A stretch of DNA of 64,000 bases from Pseudooceanicola sp050897975. Lineage in GTDB: Bacteria > Pseudomonadota > Alphaproteobacteria > Rhodobacterales > Rhodobacteraceae. The stretch covers positions 124,001-188,000 of the forward strand of contig NZ_JBPAXY010000002.1 of NCBI RefSeq assembly GCF_050897975.1, in the 5' to 3' direction. Below the pieces are notes generated by a model. The model did no database searches. It saw nothing but the letters and a program-made list of their open reading frames with translations, and was not told the DNA's origin. The position numbers and the translations under genes are program-made. How positions within the stretch are numbered: the first letter of the stretch is position 1; every line of letters begins with the position of its first letter. Shown here in pieces: positions 41,235-50,767 of the stretch.

Positions 41235-42110
41235 CTACAGCCCCCAGCTGTCGGGCAGGGTCAGCCCCGCGGCGCGCAGCTCGGCGGCGATGCGGGTCAC
41301 GTCCTCGGCCACCAGATCGCGGAAGAAATCGGGCATCGGCAGCGCGGCCGAGGCGTTCACCTGCCGCGCGATCAGCGCCTCGGGGTAGTCCATGGGGGCA
41401 AGGCCCAGGAAATCCTCGATCCGGCGCAGACAGGCGCGCGGCGCGGCGCGCATCTCTTCGTAGAAAAGCGGCATCAGACTGTCTTCGGGCAGGCCCGCCC
41501 GCATCCGTCGCAGCGCCGCGCCGTATTCCGCGTTGGACCAGATGAAATCCTGCCGCAGAAAGCGGTTCAGCTGCGCGGGCGACCACTGCCCCAGCTGATC
41601 CAGCTGGCCGGTCACCTGAAGGTGGAATTTCACATGGCTCCACAGCCGTTTGACCGGGTCGCGCAGGGTGTAGATCACCCGCAGCCGGTCGCAATCGGCG
41701 CGGATGCGCGGCCAGGCCTCGGCGGGCAGGTGCGCATAGAGGTTGGAGAAATCGCAGGCCCAGGTCTCGCCCCGTGGTCGGGTGAAAAGGCCGCGATACC
41801 ACAGGTCATCCACGGGGCGCGACAGATAGGCCGCGACCCAGTGCAGGTTCAGCCGCACCCGGTCGGGATTGGCACGCTCGGGGTCGAACCGATCCAGATA
41901 GCGCTCTTTCGCCAGGCGCAGGCGGTTGCGGTCGGACAGCTGGCGGCTGTCCACATAGCGGTGGTAGAAATAATGCAGCTCTTTCTCGGGGGTGAAATGC
42001 AGATCCGGGTGCTGTTCCAGCACGGAAAACAGCCAGGTCGTCCCCGCCTTCATCGCCCCGGCGCTGAGGAACAGATCCCCGAAAAGGGCCGGACGGTCCG
42101 TTGCGCCCAT
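41235..42110 (-). CDS. Sulfotransferase
   Basis: A 291-aa PAPS-dependent sulfotransferase. The 5'-phosphosulfate loop is LSAGAMKAGTTWLFSVLEQH (Lys in KAGTTW). The 3'-phosphate motif is VIYTLRDPVKRLWSHVKFHL. The pattern matches bacterial heparan-type sulfotransferases. It is placed between the glycosyltransferase set and the RTX genes, so it could sulfate the glycan built by this locus. No PAPS synthesis genes are in view. Confidence 0.88.
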   Translation of the reverse strand: MGATDRPALFGDLFLSAGAMKAGTTWLFSVLEQHPDLHFTPEKELHYFYHRYVDSRQLSDRNRLRLAKERYLDRFDPERANPDRVRLNLHWVAAYLSRPVDDLWYRGLFTRPRGETWACDFSNLYAHLPAEAWPRIRADCDRLRVIYTLRDPVKRLWSHVKFHLQVTGQLDQLGQWSPAQLNRFLRQDFIWSNAEYGAALRRMRAGLPEDSLMPLFYEEMRAAPRACLRRIEDFLGLAPMDYPEALIARQVNASAALPMPDFFRDLVAEDVTRIAAELRAAGLTLPDSWGL

Positions 42111-42225
42111 GTCATGACCTCCTGATCGTCAGATCAGGCTGGTCTAGGGGCGAAACCTGTAGATTCGTTTACCAGGATCCCGGCCTCTGACTTGGCCCCT
42201 CTGACCCTGCCACCGCCCGGGCCGG

Positions 42226-44841
42226 TCAGAACAGGAAGTCATTGGCGTCGAGATCCGACAGGGACACGCCCTGCAACAGGATCTGGTCGCCATTGGCCCC
42301 GGCGATCAGAACGGCGCCGCCCACGTCGAAGGCGTGGTTCTGGATCAAGTCATCAAAGTCTGTAATGGCGGAAACCCCTGACAGGTCGATCTTTTCAAGA
42401 TCGTTCGTCGCGTCGAAATCGCTGATCGTGTCATCGCCGAAGCCATCGGCGAAGACGAAGATATCGGCGTTGAAATTCCCCGACAGGCGGTCGTCGCCCG
42501 CGCCCCCGTCGATCCGGTCAAAGCCCGAGCCGCCCGCCAGCTCATCATCGCCCGAGCCGCCGTAAAGCGTGTCATCCCCCGCGCCGGCCCAGATGCGATC
42601 GCCGCCGGTGCCGCTATAAAGCAGGTCGTTGCCCTGTTCACCGAAAAGCGCATCCGGCCCCTCGCCGCCATAGGCCACATCGTCGCCCGCCCCGGTGAAC
42701 AGCCGGTCGAAGCCCTGATCGCCGTGCAGCTCGTCATTGCCGACCCCGCCGTAGAGGTTGTCGGCCTGGTTGCCACCGTAAAGGACATCGTCGCCGGATC
42801 CCCCTTCGAGGTAGTCGAAGCCGCCATCGCCAAACAGCAGATCCTCCCCCGCGTCGCCATAAAGGCGGTCTTCGTGGATGCCGCCGCGCAGCAGGTCGTC
42901 ATCAGCGCCGCCGTACAGCCGGTCGTTCTGGTCGCCCCCCAGCAGACGGTCGGTGCCCGCCCCGCCATAAAGGTTGTCCTGCCCGGTCTCGCCCAGCATC
43001 CGGTCGTCGCCATCTTCGCCATAAAGACGGTCGGCCTGGCCGCCGCCGTTCATGAAATCGCCGCCATCGCCGCCATAAAGGGTGTCGAAGCCCGCGTCGC
43101 CGGTCAGAATATCCATCCCCGCGCCGCCCTCGGCCAGGTCGTTGCCGTTGCCCGCGTGGATCCGGTCGTCGCCCTCATCGCCATAGACCTTGTCGTCGCC
43201 ATCGCCGCCATACAGGCGGTCGGCGGCGGCCAGCCCGCGGATCGTGTCGTCGGCCCCCGCCCCCTCCAGCACATCCGCCGCGGCCGAGCCTTGCAGGAAG
43301 CGGCCCACCTCGCCCGGCACATAGGTTTCCAGCGACAGCCGCGACAGCAGGTACAGGGTGTCGGCGCCGAAATCGGAGGAGGACAGCGGCTTGCCATCGG
43401 CGCTGTGCACCTCGATCACCTCGTCGCCGATGTGGAACTCGCCCCCCCAGTCGCGGCTGATGAACATCAGGCGCGAGGGGTCGCTGTGATGGGTGATCCG
43501 GCTGAGGTCCAGCCGGTCGGTGCCGCGTTCGAAATCGGCGATCACATCAACCTCGCCGTCCAGCGACAGGGCGAAGACATCGGCGCCTGCGTCCCCCTGA
43601 AGGGTGTCGCGCCCGGCGCCGTCGACCAGGATGTCGTCGCCGGCTCCGCCGCGCAGCAGGTCGTGGCCCGCCCCGCCGGTCAGCGCATCATCCAGCGCGC
43701 CCCCCTGCAACGTGTCGTTGCCCGCGCCCCCGGCCAGCGCCTCGCCCGCGCTGGACAGGTCGACCTCGGTCCGGGTGATGCCCGCCTTGCCCTCGCCCGC
43801 GGCAAAGATGGTCAGCACGTCCCCTGACACGGCGGTGGCGATGGCGCCGACATTGGCCAGGCTTAGGGTGGTGCGATCCTCGATGGTGCAATGGTGGAAC
43901 AGCTCGCCATTGGGCAGAAGTTCGAACAGGGTCAGCCCGTCATCGGCGCCGCCGACCAGCACATAGGCGCGCCCGCCCACCTCGACCGTCTCCAGGGTGG
44001 TAACGTTCTGAAACCGGGTCGACAGGTCGTCGATCACATGATCCGTGGGGGTGACGCTGCCATCGGCCCCCAGGCGCATCACGGTCAGCGAGTTCGACCC
44101 CGCCGAGGCCAGCACCAGCCAGCTTTCGCCGCCCACCGTCAGATCGGCCACCGCCGTGGGCGCGTCGATCCACACGCCGTTCTCGGCGCCGATATCGGCG
44201 GTGCGGGTCAGCCCGCCGTCGGGCTCGACCCGATAAACGCTCAGGACGTCGCCGGTGGCATAGGTGGCAACGACAAAATCGTTCCCCCCGGCCGAGGTCA
44301 GCAACAGGTCGCTTTCGGCGTGCCCCACCCCGGCGCCGCTGCGCGCCAGTTCGGTCACCGTGGCATGGCCGGTGGTCAGGTCCAGCCGCACCAGCCCGCC
44401 CCCCGACAGCGCCCCATAGCCCCAGGAGCCACCCGCGCCATCGCCGCGCACTTCCAACTCGGTCAGCCGACCGAGCGAGAACCCGTCGCCCTCGATATCC
44501 GTTCCCCAGGTCAGCTTGCCGCTTTCCTGGCGCTGCCAGGTCTCGATCGCGCTGCCCGTCAGGCCGATCACCCCGGCCAGGGTCTTGCCGCCAACCTCGA
44601 TCATCTCCAGTTCCGGCAGGGTCAATTGCAGACGATTTTCCGCGATTTCGTCGGTTTCCAGCAGCGTGGCGCCGCTGCCCGTCAGGCTGTAGCTGGCGAT
44701 GCCGCCCCCCGCCCGGGTCAGGGAATAGAGCATGGTGCCCTCGCTGGTCTCATCGACCACCAGATCGGTGATGCCCCAGTCGAACTTCGCCCCGGCACCG
44801 GACAGCAAGATGCTGTTTTGAAACTGCAATTGGCCCATCAT
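42226..44841 (-). CDS. RTX (haemolysin-type calcium-binding) protein
   Basis: An 871-aa secreted protein. The N-terminal half (about 1-380) is a beta-propeller-like or lactonase-like repeat region (LTVMRLGADGSVTPTDHVID). The next part, about 385-440 and 510-790, is RTX nonapeptides of GGxGxDxLxG type (for example GGAGNDTLQGGALDDALTGG). The tail ends DFLF and matches the tail of the divergent protease, as expected for a type I secretion signal. No membrane helix or Sec signal is present. It probably acts outside the cell; substrate unknown. No exporter genes are in the window. Confidence 0.9.
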   Translation of the reverse strand: MMGQLQFQNSILLSGAGAKFDWGITDLVVDETSEGTMLYSLTRAGGGIASYSLTGSGATLLETDEIAENRLQLTLPELEMIEVGGKTLAGVIGLTGSAIETWQRQESGKLTWGTDIEGDGFSLGRLTELEVRGDGAGGSWGYGALSGGGLVRLDLTTGHATVTELARSGAGVGHAESDLLLTSAGGNDFVVATYATGDVLSVYRVEPDGGLTRTADIGAENGVWIDAPTAVADLTVGGESWLVLASAGSNSLTVMRLGADGSVTPTDHVIDDLSTRFQNVTTLETVEVGGRAYVLVGGADDGLTLFELLPNGELFHHCTIEDRTTLSLANVGAIATAVSGDVLTIFAAGEGKAGITRTEVDLSSAGEALAGGAGNDTLQGGALDDALTGGAGHDLLRGGAGDDILVDGAGRDTLQGDAGADVFALSLDGEVDVIADFERGTDRLDLSRITHHSDPSRLMFISRDWGGEFHIGDEVIEVHSADGKPLSSSDFGADTLYLLSRLSLETYVPGEVGRFLQGSAAADVLEGAGADDTIRGLAAADRLYGGDGDDKVYGDEGDDRIHAGNGNDLAEGGAGMDILTGDAGFDTLYGGDGGDFMNGGGQADRLYGEDGDDRMLGETGQDNLYGGAGTDRLLGGDQNDRLYGGADDDLLRGGIHEDRLYGDAGEDLLFGDGGFDYLEGGSGDDVLYGGNQADNLYGGVGNDELHGDQGFDRLFTGAGDDVAYGGEGPDALFGEQGNDLLYSGTGGDRIWAGAGDDTLYGGSGDDELAGGSGFDRIDGGAGDDRLSGNFNADIFVFADGFGDDTISDFDATNDLEKIDLSGVSAITDFDDLIQNHAFDVGGAVLIAGANGDQILLQGVSLSDLDANDFLF

Positions 44842-45121
44842 TCACCCCATCCGGGCGGCGACCCAACGGCCTGCCCGCCGCGATCACACACAGGATCCCA
44901 CACAGGGATCTGTCTGCCCGGGGAATGCGCCCGGCAGCGCAGCGCAGAGGCGGCGAAATCTGGGCGCTTGGGCCGAGTTCGGCTCAAATTCCGCAGAAAG
45001 TTCCGGAAACCTTAACCAAGCGCCTAAAGGGCCAGCTATCGGGCGCGGCGGGATTAACCACCCCGTTTACCGGCCTGCGCCTATCCCCAAGAGCACCCTG
45101 ACCCGGACATCGGAGAATCCC
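44842..45121. promoter_or_regulatory. Divergent region between two RTX genes
   Basis: 280 bp, GC-rich with short AT-richer patches (AACCTTAACCAAG, GGGATTAACCACC). It must carry both promoters. No convincing shared operator was identified. Confidence 0.4.
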
Positions 45122-48100
45122 ATGCCCCTGCTTGCCCCGCAGATCCAGCCGCACCCCCTGCCCCCCCACGCCCCGCGCGATACCGGCCCCGACAATATCG
45201 GCCTGGACGGAGAGCGCCCGACGACCTCGGAAGATCCGCTGATCCCACCCGCGCCGATGCCCGACGGGTCCAACCCGCTTTACGGCTCGCAATGGCATTT
45301 CCGCCAGATCGGCGACATCGAGGACGTCTGGGAGGATTATACCGGCCGGGGTGTCACCGTGGCGGTCTATGACGACGGGGTCGAGGCCGGGCACCCGGAC
45401 CTGGCGGCGAATTACGACGCCGGGGCGGAACTGTCGCTGGTCGATGCCACCCCCAACAGCAGCAGCGACGGCCACGGCACGGCGGTGGCCGGGCTGATCG
45501 GCGCGGCGGACAATGGCGTCGGCGGCGTGGGCGTGGCCTATGGCGCCACCCTGGTGGGGGTCGACTACCTGAACGACGCGTTCGACCTGAGCTACACCAA
45601 CTACCTGGCGGTGCTGGAACAGGCGGCGCGCTATGACGTGATCAACAATTCCTGGGGCAGCGTGCCCAGCTATCAGGAATATACCGACATCGGCGAACCC
45701 AGCCAGCAGGCGGGTCGCGAACGCGCCGCCATCGAAACCGCCGTCGCCCAGGGGCGCGACGGGCTGGGCACCATCTTTCTCAAGGCGGCGGGGAACTATG
45801 CCAATGATTCCGGCGGCGTGCCCCAGGGGATGCTGGGCAATGCCGCGGGCGACGGGCTGAACAACCTGCATGAGATCATCACCGTGGCCGCCACCACCTC
45901 CTCTGGCTATGTCACCTCCTATTCCAACTGGGGGCACAGCCTGCTGATCGCGGCGCCCGCGGCGGCGGTGACCACCGACCGCAGCGGCGGCGCGGGCTAC
46001 AGCAGCGGCTCCTACACCACCAGTTTCGGCGGCACCTCGGCGGCGACGCCGGTCACCGCCGGGGTCACCGCCCTGATGCTCGAGGCCAACCCGGATCTGC
46101 ACTGGCGCGACGTGCAGAACATCCTGGCGGCCTCGGCGGCGCAGACCGGCTCGACCTATGGCGCCAATGCCAGCGGCTACGAGCGGGACGCCTGGGGCGC
46201 CAATGGCGCCAGCACCTGGAACGGCGGCGGCATGAGCTATGCCAGCAGCTACGGCTACGGCATGGTCGATGCCCACGCCGCCGTGCGCATGGCCGAGGTC
46301 TGGAGCCGGATGCAGCCCGACACCGCCGACACGCTGACCGCGCGCACGGTGCAAAGCAGCGGCAGCCAGGCGATCACCGATCATGCCACCACCTCGGTGG
46401 CGCTGAACACCGGGGCCGCGACGATGGTGATCGACCATGCCTATGTCACCATCGACTACGATCACGACTGGGAAAGCGACCTGGTCTTCACCCTGGTTTC
46501 GCCCGACGGCTACCGCGTGCCGCTGCGGGTGAACGAGGGCGGCGGCAGCCACACGGGCGACTGGACCTTCGGCGTCAGTTCGCTGCGCGGCATGACCGAT
46601 GGCGGCACCTGGACGCTGGAGGTGCGCGATACGGAAACCAATGACCAGGGCCGGGTGAACAACGTGCGGATCGAGTTCGAGGGCCAGCGCCTGGACAGCG
46701 ACGACATCTACACCTTCACCGACGATTTCCGCGAGCTGGAGGATGAAGAGGCCGCCCGCGGCCAGGTCAGCGACGGCAACGGCGGCACCGACTGGATCAA
46801 CGCCGCCGCCGTCACCGGCCACGCCCAGATCAGCCTGCAAGACAACAGCGCCACCCTGCGGGTGAACGGCACCCTGTGGACCGAGTTCGACGGCCAGATC
46901 GAACATATCGCCGCAGGCGACGGCAACGACACCCTGGCGGGCAACGGGGCCGACAACCTGATCCTGGCCGGACGCGGCAACGACAACCTGCAAGGCGGCA
47001 GCGGCGATGACACGCTGGAAGGCGGCGCGGGCGAGGATGACCTGCTGGGCGATGCCGGGCGCGATCTGCTGCGTGGCGGCACCTGGGACGACATGCTGTC
47101 CGGCGGCAGCCAGCAGGATACGCTGTATGCCGGGTCGGGCGACGATACGCTTTATGGCGGATCGGGCGAAGACACCCTCAGCGGCAGTTACGGCGACGAC
47201 CTGGCCCATGGCGACGCGGGCAACGACCTGATCACCACCGACGCGGGATTCGACACGATCTATGGCGGCGAGGGCCAGGATCTGCTGAACGGCGGCAGCA
47301 ATGCCGACGAGCTGCACGGCGACGCGGGCCACGACACGCTGATCGGCGAGCTGGGCAGCGACAACCTTTATGGCGGCGAGGGCAACGACTCTCTCTATGC
47401 CAACGGCGGCAATGACTATGTCTATGGCGGCACGGGGGCCGACACCCTGCGCGCCGGCACCCAGGAAGACCGTCTGTACGGCGGATCAGAGCGTGACGTT
47501 CTGTATGGCGAAGGCGGTTTCGACCGGCTCGAGGGGGGCAGCGGCGACGACTGGCTGTACGGCGGGCGCCAGGCCGACAACCTCTTTGGCGACAGCGGCA
47601 ACGACATGCTGGACGGCGGCGAGGGGCTGGACCGGCTCTTTGGCGGGGCCGGCAGCGACCGCCTGCTCGGCCGGGACGGCAACGACGGTCTGTTCGGCGG
47701 ATCCGGCGATGACGCCCTGTCCGGTCATTCCGAGAATGACCGGCTGTTCGGCGGCCTCGGCAATGACGGTCTGAACGGAGATTCGGGCAATGACACGCTT
47801 TATGGCAATGCGGGGTTCGACAGCCTGACCGGCGGGGCGGGCGATGATCTGCTCTATGGCGGGTTCAACGCGGATCTGTTCCGGTTCAGAACCCTGGACG
47901 GGCAGGACACGATTGGCGATTTCGATGCGCTGAACGATTTCGAGAAGATCAACTTCGACCCGCGCGTCTCGCAGATCAGCGACTACAACGACCTGATGAC
48001 CAACCATGTGCAGGACCTGGGCGGGTCTGTCCTGATCTCGGACGGGCTGGGCAATTCGGTGCTGCTGGCCGGGGTGCAATTTGCCGATCTGGACGCGGCG

Positions 48101-48130
48101 GATTTCTCTTTCGACCTGATGACCTACTAG
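45122..48130 (+). CDS. Subtilisin-like serine protease with P-domain and RTX repeats
   Basis: A 1002-aa secreted protease. The S8 domain (about 55-390) has the full triad: Asp84 (VAVYDDGVEAGHPDL), His118 (SSSDGHGTAVAGL) and Ser306 (FGGTSAATPVTAG), with oxyanion Asn in INNSWGS. A proprotein-convertase P-domain follows (about 400-525, SDLVFTLVSPDGYRVPL, GTWTLEVRDTETNDQGRVNN). Then about 580-920 are RTX nonapeptides (GGSGDDTLEGGAGEDDLLGD). The C-terminal block ends DLDAADFSFDLMTY, homologous to the divergent RTX protein and typical of type I secretion. The architecture resembles kexin/furin-like bacterial exoproteases. Confidence 0.94.
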   Translation: MPLLAPQIQPHPLPPHAPRDTGPDNIGLDGERPTTSEDPLIPPAPMPDGSNPLYGSQWHFRQIGDIEDVWEDYTGRGVTVAVYDDGVEAGHPDLAANYDAGAELSLVDATPNSSSDGHGTAVAGLIGAADNGVGGVGVAYGATLVGVDYLNDAFDLSYTNYLAVLEQAARYDVINNSWGSVPSYQEYTDIGEPSQQAGRERAAIETAVAQGRDGLGTIFLKAAGNYANDSGGVPQGMLGNAAGDGLNNLHEIITVAATTSSGYVTSYSNWGHSLLIAAPAAAVTTDRSGGAGYSSGSYTTSFGGTSAATPVTAGVTALMLEANPDLHWRDVQNILAASAAQTGSTYGANASGYERDAWGANGASTWNGGGMSYASSYGYGMVDAHAAVRMAEVWSRMQPDTADTLTARTVQSSGSQAITDHATTSVALNTGAATMVIDHAYVTIDYDHDWESDLVFTLVSPDGYRVPLRVNEGGGSHTGDWTFGVSSLRGMTDGGTWTLEVRDTETNDQGRVNNVRIEFEGQRLDSDDIYTFTDDFRELEDEEAARGQVSDGNGGTDWINAAAVTGHAQISLQDNSATLRVNGTLWTEFDGQIEHIAAGDGNDTLAGNGADNLILAGRGNDNLQGGSGDDTLEGGAGEDDLLGDAGRDLLRGGTWDDMLSGGSQQDTLYAGSGDDTLYGGSGEDTLSGSYGDDLAHGDAGNDLITTDAGFDTIYGGEGQDLLNGGSNADELHGDAGHDTLIGELGSDNLYGGEGNDSLYANGGNDYVYGGTGADTLRAGTQEDRLYGGSERDVLYGEGGFDRLEGGSGDDWLYGGRQADNLFGDSGNDMLDGGEGLDRLFGGAGSDRLLGRDGNDGLFGGSGDDALSGHSENDRLFGGLGNDGLNGDSGNDTLYGNAGFDSLTGGAGDDLLYGGFNADLFRFRTLDGQDTIGDFDALNDFEKINFDPRVSQISDYNDLMTNHVQDLGGSVLISDGLGNSVLLAGVQFADLDAADFSFDLMTY

Positions 48131-48153
48131 GCGCGGCGGCCGGGGCCGGGGGA

Positions 48154-50703
48154 TCAGGCCCCGGGCCCCGGCGCGCCCGGGCCGATGCCGGCGAAGGTCA
48201 GCACCAGGGCCACCGCCTCGGCGTCCGGGGGGGCGCCCTGCCCGGCCTCGGGGCCGATCAACTGGCCGCGCAGCTCTGTCAGATCGCCCCCGCCCGGCGG
48301 CGGCAGCGGGGTCGCGCCCGGGCCGCGTGACACCGCGCCCAGGCTGCGCAGGGGACGGCCCTGGCGCAGTACAGCGCGGGCCAGATCCTCGACCGGGGCG
48401 CCGTCCAGACAAAGGCCCAGATCGGCCAGCGCGCAGCCCAGGACGCGATCCGACAGCCCGAAGCGTCGGCGCATCAGGGCGCTGATGCGCAACACGCGCA
48501 GCCCGGCATCCAGCACCAGCGCCCCGGTCAGCATGAACTCGAGGATCCTCTCCATATCCTCGTCCAACCCCGCCAGCAGCGCGAGCTTGTCGGCGGATTG
48601 GGCCGCCACCGGCATCATCTGAAGGGGCTTTGTCCGGCCCTCCGGGCTGCTCCCCTCGGGCGGGGGCGGCGAGGCCGGGGCCAGGGGGGCCAGGCTTGGC
48701 GGCGCATTGGCGGGCGCCGGGTCGATGCCGCGCACCTCCAACCGGCCCAGGACCAGGCCCAGCGTGTCCTTGCTGAGCGCCAGCATCCCGTCGCCCCCCC
48801 GGGCCGCGGGGGTGGCAGAGGCCACCGGGGCCGGGGCGCGGCCTGCCACCTCCGGCTTCGCCGTCTGCCCCCCCTGCCGCGCGCCGACCGCGACCAGGAT
48901 CAGCGCCTGATCGGGCGATCCGGTCGCCAGCCATTCCAGCCGCAGCGACACCTTGCCCACCTCCAGCACCAGGCGCAGGTCCTGCGCCCCCAGGCCCTGC
49001 CCCTCTTGCCGCATCTGCGCGATCCCCTCGCGCAGGTGGCGCGCCAGATCGGCGGGCAGGACCTGTTCCAGCGGCCGCCCCCGCGCCCGGTCCCCGGCGC
49101 GCACCAGCGCCGCGGCCTCGCCGTACCAGGCCAGCACATCGCCATTGCTGCGCAACAGCAGGGCCGAGGGCGCATAGCGGCGCATCAGCGCCTCGTAAGA
49201 GCGGATCAGCCGCGCGCCCACGCTGTCTTCGCCCGCCCCGGCCCCCGGGCCAGGCGTCAGCGCCGCCGCGGCGGGGGGCACGCGATAAAGGCTCAACCCC
49301 GGACGAATCGGATGCAGGCCCGGCGCCCGGTCCGCCCCGCCCGCTTCGCCCGTCCCCAGCATCAGCGCGCCGCCGGGCCGCAGCCCGTAAAGGAACATCG
49401 ACAGCACCCGCGCCTGCGCCGCCGGACGCAGCCCGCCCAGCAGGTGGCGGCAGGAAATCAGGTCGAGGTTTAGATAGGGCGGATCGCGCAGCACATCGTG
49501 ACCGGCGAAGATCAGCGACTGGCGCAGCCCCGGCGCGATCAGGAACTGCCCCGCCTCGGCGCGCAGGTAGCGCTGGCGCAGGCGCTGCGGCAGGCCCTGC
49601 ACCTCGGAGGCGGCGAAAAGACCGGCCGAAGCGCGCTCGATCGCGGCGGGCTGCACATCGGTGGCGATCACCCGGAACTTGCGCCGCAGCCCGGCCCGGC
49701 GCAGCGCCTCGGACAGTTCCATGGCGATGCGATAGGCCTCGGCCCCGCTGCCGCAACCGGGCACCCAGACCCGCAGGGTGGCCCGGGGGCCGCGCCGCGC
49801 CACCAGCGGATCCAGCACCGCCCGGCGCAGCACCCGCAAGACCGGCGGCGCAATGGCAAAGCCCTCGGCCGGCTGGGCCATAAGCTCTGCCAGCAGGGCA
49901 TCCTGTGCCTCGGGATCGGCGCCAAGCGCCGCCTGCCAGGCCTCGGCATCGCCGTGCCCCTGGCGCTGACCGGCCTGCGCCAGGGCGCTGCGCAGGGGGG
50001 AAAGCCGGTAGGCGGCCAGGTCGATCCCGGCACGGCGCTCCAGCAGATCCAGCAGCGCCCCGGCCCCGACGGGCGGCGCGGCGTCCGCCCCGTCAGTTGC
50101 CCCGGGACCACCCTGCAAGGCGGCGCCGAGGGCGCCAGGCAGGGCGGCCACCGGCAGCGCCGCATCGGCGGCCCCGGCCTCTAGCACGGCGCGAGGCATC
50201 GCCGCGAAGAGCGCCTCTTGGGGATCCTGCACCAGCACCGGGCGCCCGGCGGCCCGCAAGGCCCGCGCCCCGCGCAGCCCATCCCGGCCACTGCCCGACA
50301 GGATCACCGCCGCGGCAGGTCCGGCGCCGGGGCGCGCCAGGCTGGTCAGGAAGGTGTCGATCAGGGGAAAGCCCGCCGCCTGATCGGCCCCCAGGGCGGT
50401 CAGGCGAAACAGGCCGTCGCGCCATTCTGCGCGGGTCTCGGGGGGGACGATCAGGATCGTATCGGCCAGGGGGGCCATGCCATCGGCCATCAGGCGCACC
50501 GGCATGTCGCTGCGTCGCGCCAGGGCCTGACGCATCGCGCCGCCGTCGCGGTCAGCCCGCTGCGCCAGCACAACGCAGCACCACCCCGCATCTGTCGGCG
50601 CCGCTTCGACGAAGCGTTCAACAGGGTCGACCCCACCCGCCGAGGCGCCGATCGCGATCACCGGGACAGGCCCGCGCCGCTTCTGGCCGTCCACACAGTC
50701 CAT
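48154..50703 (-). CDS. Degenerate CheB-CheR-PAS fusion protein
   Basis: An 849-aa protein starting MDCVDGQKRRGPVPVIAIGA. Residues 13-190 align with CheB methylesterase: Ser21 (GASAGG) and Asp141 (LSGSGRDGLRG) are kept. The catalytic His position (usual vvQHm) reads AQR with Arg49, so esterase activity is doubtful. Residues about 240-500 align with CheR (WVPGCGSGAEAYRIAM for SAM binding; LISCRHLLGGL where CRN is usual). About 540-640 and 740-840 look PAS-like. Ala/Pro-rich linkers join them. It lacks the kinase seen in some CheBR fusions. It may be a sensor scaffold rather than an adaptation enzyme. Confidence 0.8.
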   Translation of the reverse strand: MDCVDGQKRRGPVPVIAIGASAGGVDPVERFVEAAPTDAGWCCVVLAQRADRDGGAMRQALARRSDMPVRLMADGMAPLADTILIVPPETRAEWRDGLFRLTALGADQAAGFPLIDTFLTSLARPGAGPAAAVILSGSGRDGLRGARALRAAGRPVLVQDPQEALFAAMPRAVLEAGAADAALPVAALPGALGAALQGGPGATDGADAAPPVGAGALLDLLERRAGIDLAAYRLSPLRSALAQAGQRQGHGDAEAWQAALGADPEAQDALLAELMAQPAEGFAIAPPVLRVLRRAVLDPLVARRGPRATLRVWVPGCGSGAEAYRIAMELSEALRRAGLRRKFRVIATDVQPAAIERASAGLFAASEVQGLPQRLRQRYLRAEAGQFLIAPGLRQSLIFAGHDVLRDPPYLNLDLISCRHLLGGLRPAAQARVLSMFLYGLRPGGALMLGTGEAGGADRAPGLHPIRPGLSLYRVPPAAAALTPGPGAGAGEDSVGARLIRSYEALMRRYAPSALLLRSNGDVLAWYGEAAALVRAGDRARGRPLEQVLPADLARHLREGIAQMRQEGQGLGAQDLRLVLEVGKVSLRLEWLATGSPDQALILVAVGARQGGQTAKPEVAGRAPAPVASATPAARGGDGMLALSKDTLGLVLGRLEVRGIDPAPANAPPSLAPLAPASPPPPEGSSPEGRTKPLQMMPVAAQSADKLALLAGLDEDMERILEFMLTGALVLDAGLRVLRISALMRRRFGLSDRVLGCALADLGLCLDGAPVEDLARAVLRQGRPLRSLGAVSRGPGATPLPPPGGGDLTELRGQLIGPEAGQGAPPDAEAVALVLTFAGIGPGAPGPGA

Positions 50704-50767
50704 CACAGGGATACCAATGCCACCTTTACCGCCCCAGCTTGGCCCGGCGGCGGAAGAAATGCAACCT

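Noticed and set aside
42480..43300. Regular short repeats that might suggest a CRISPR array
   Set aside because: They are in-frame RTX nonapeptide codons without constant repeats and unique spacers.
44984..47332. 782-codon leftward frame opposite the protease
   Set aside because: Produced by codon-periodic RTX repeats; the forward frame has the full catalytic triad.
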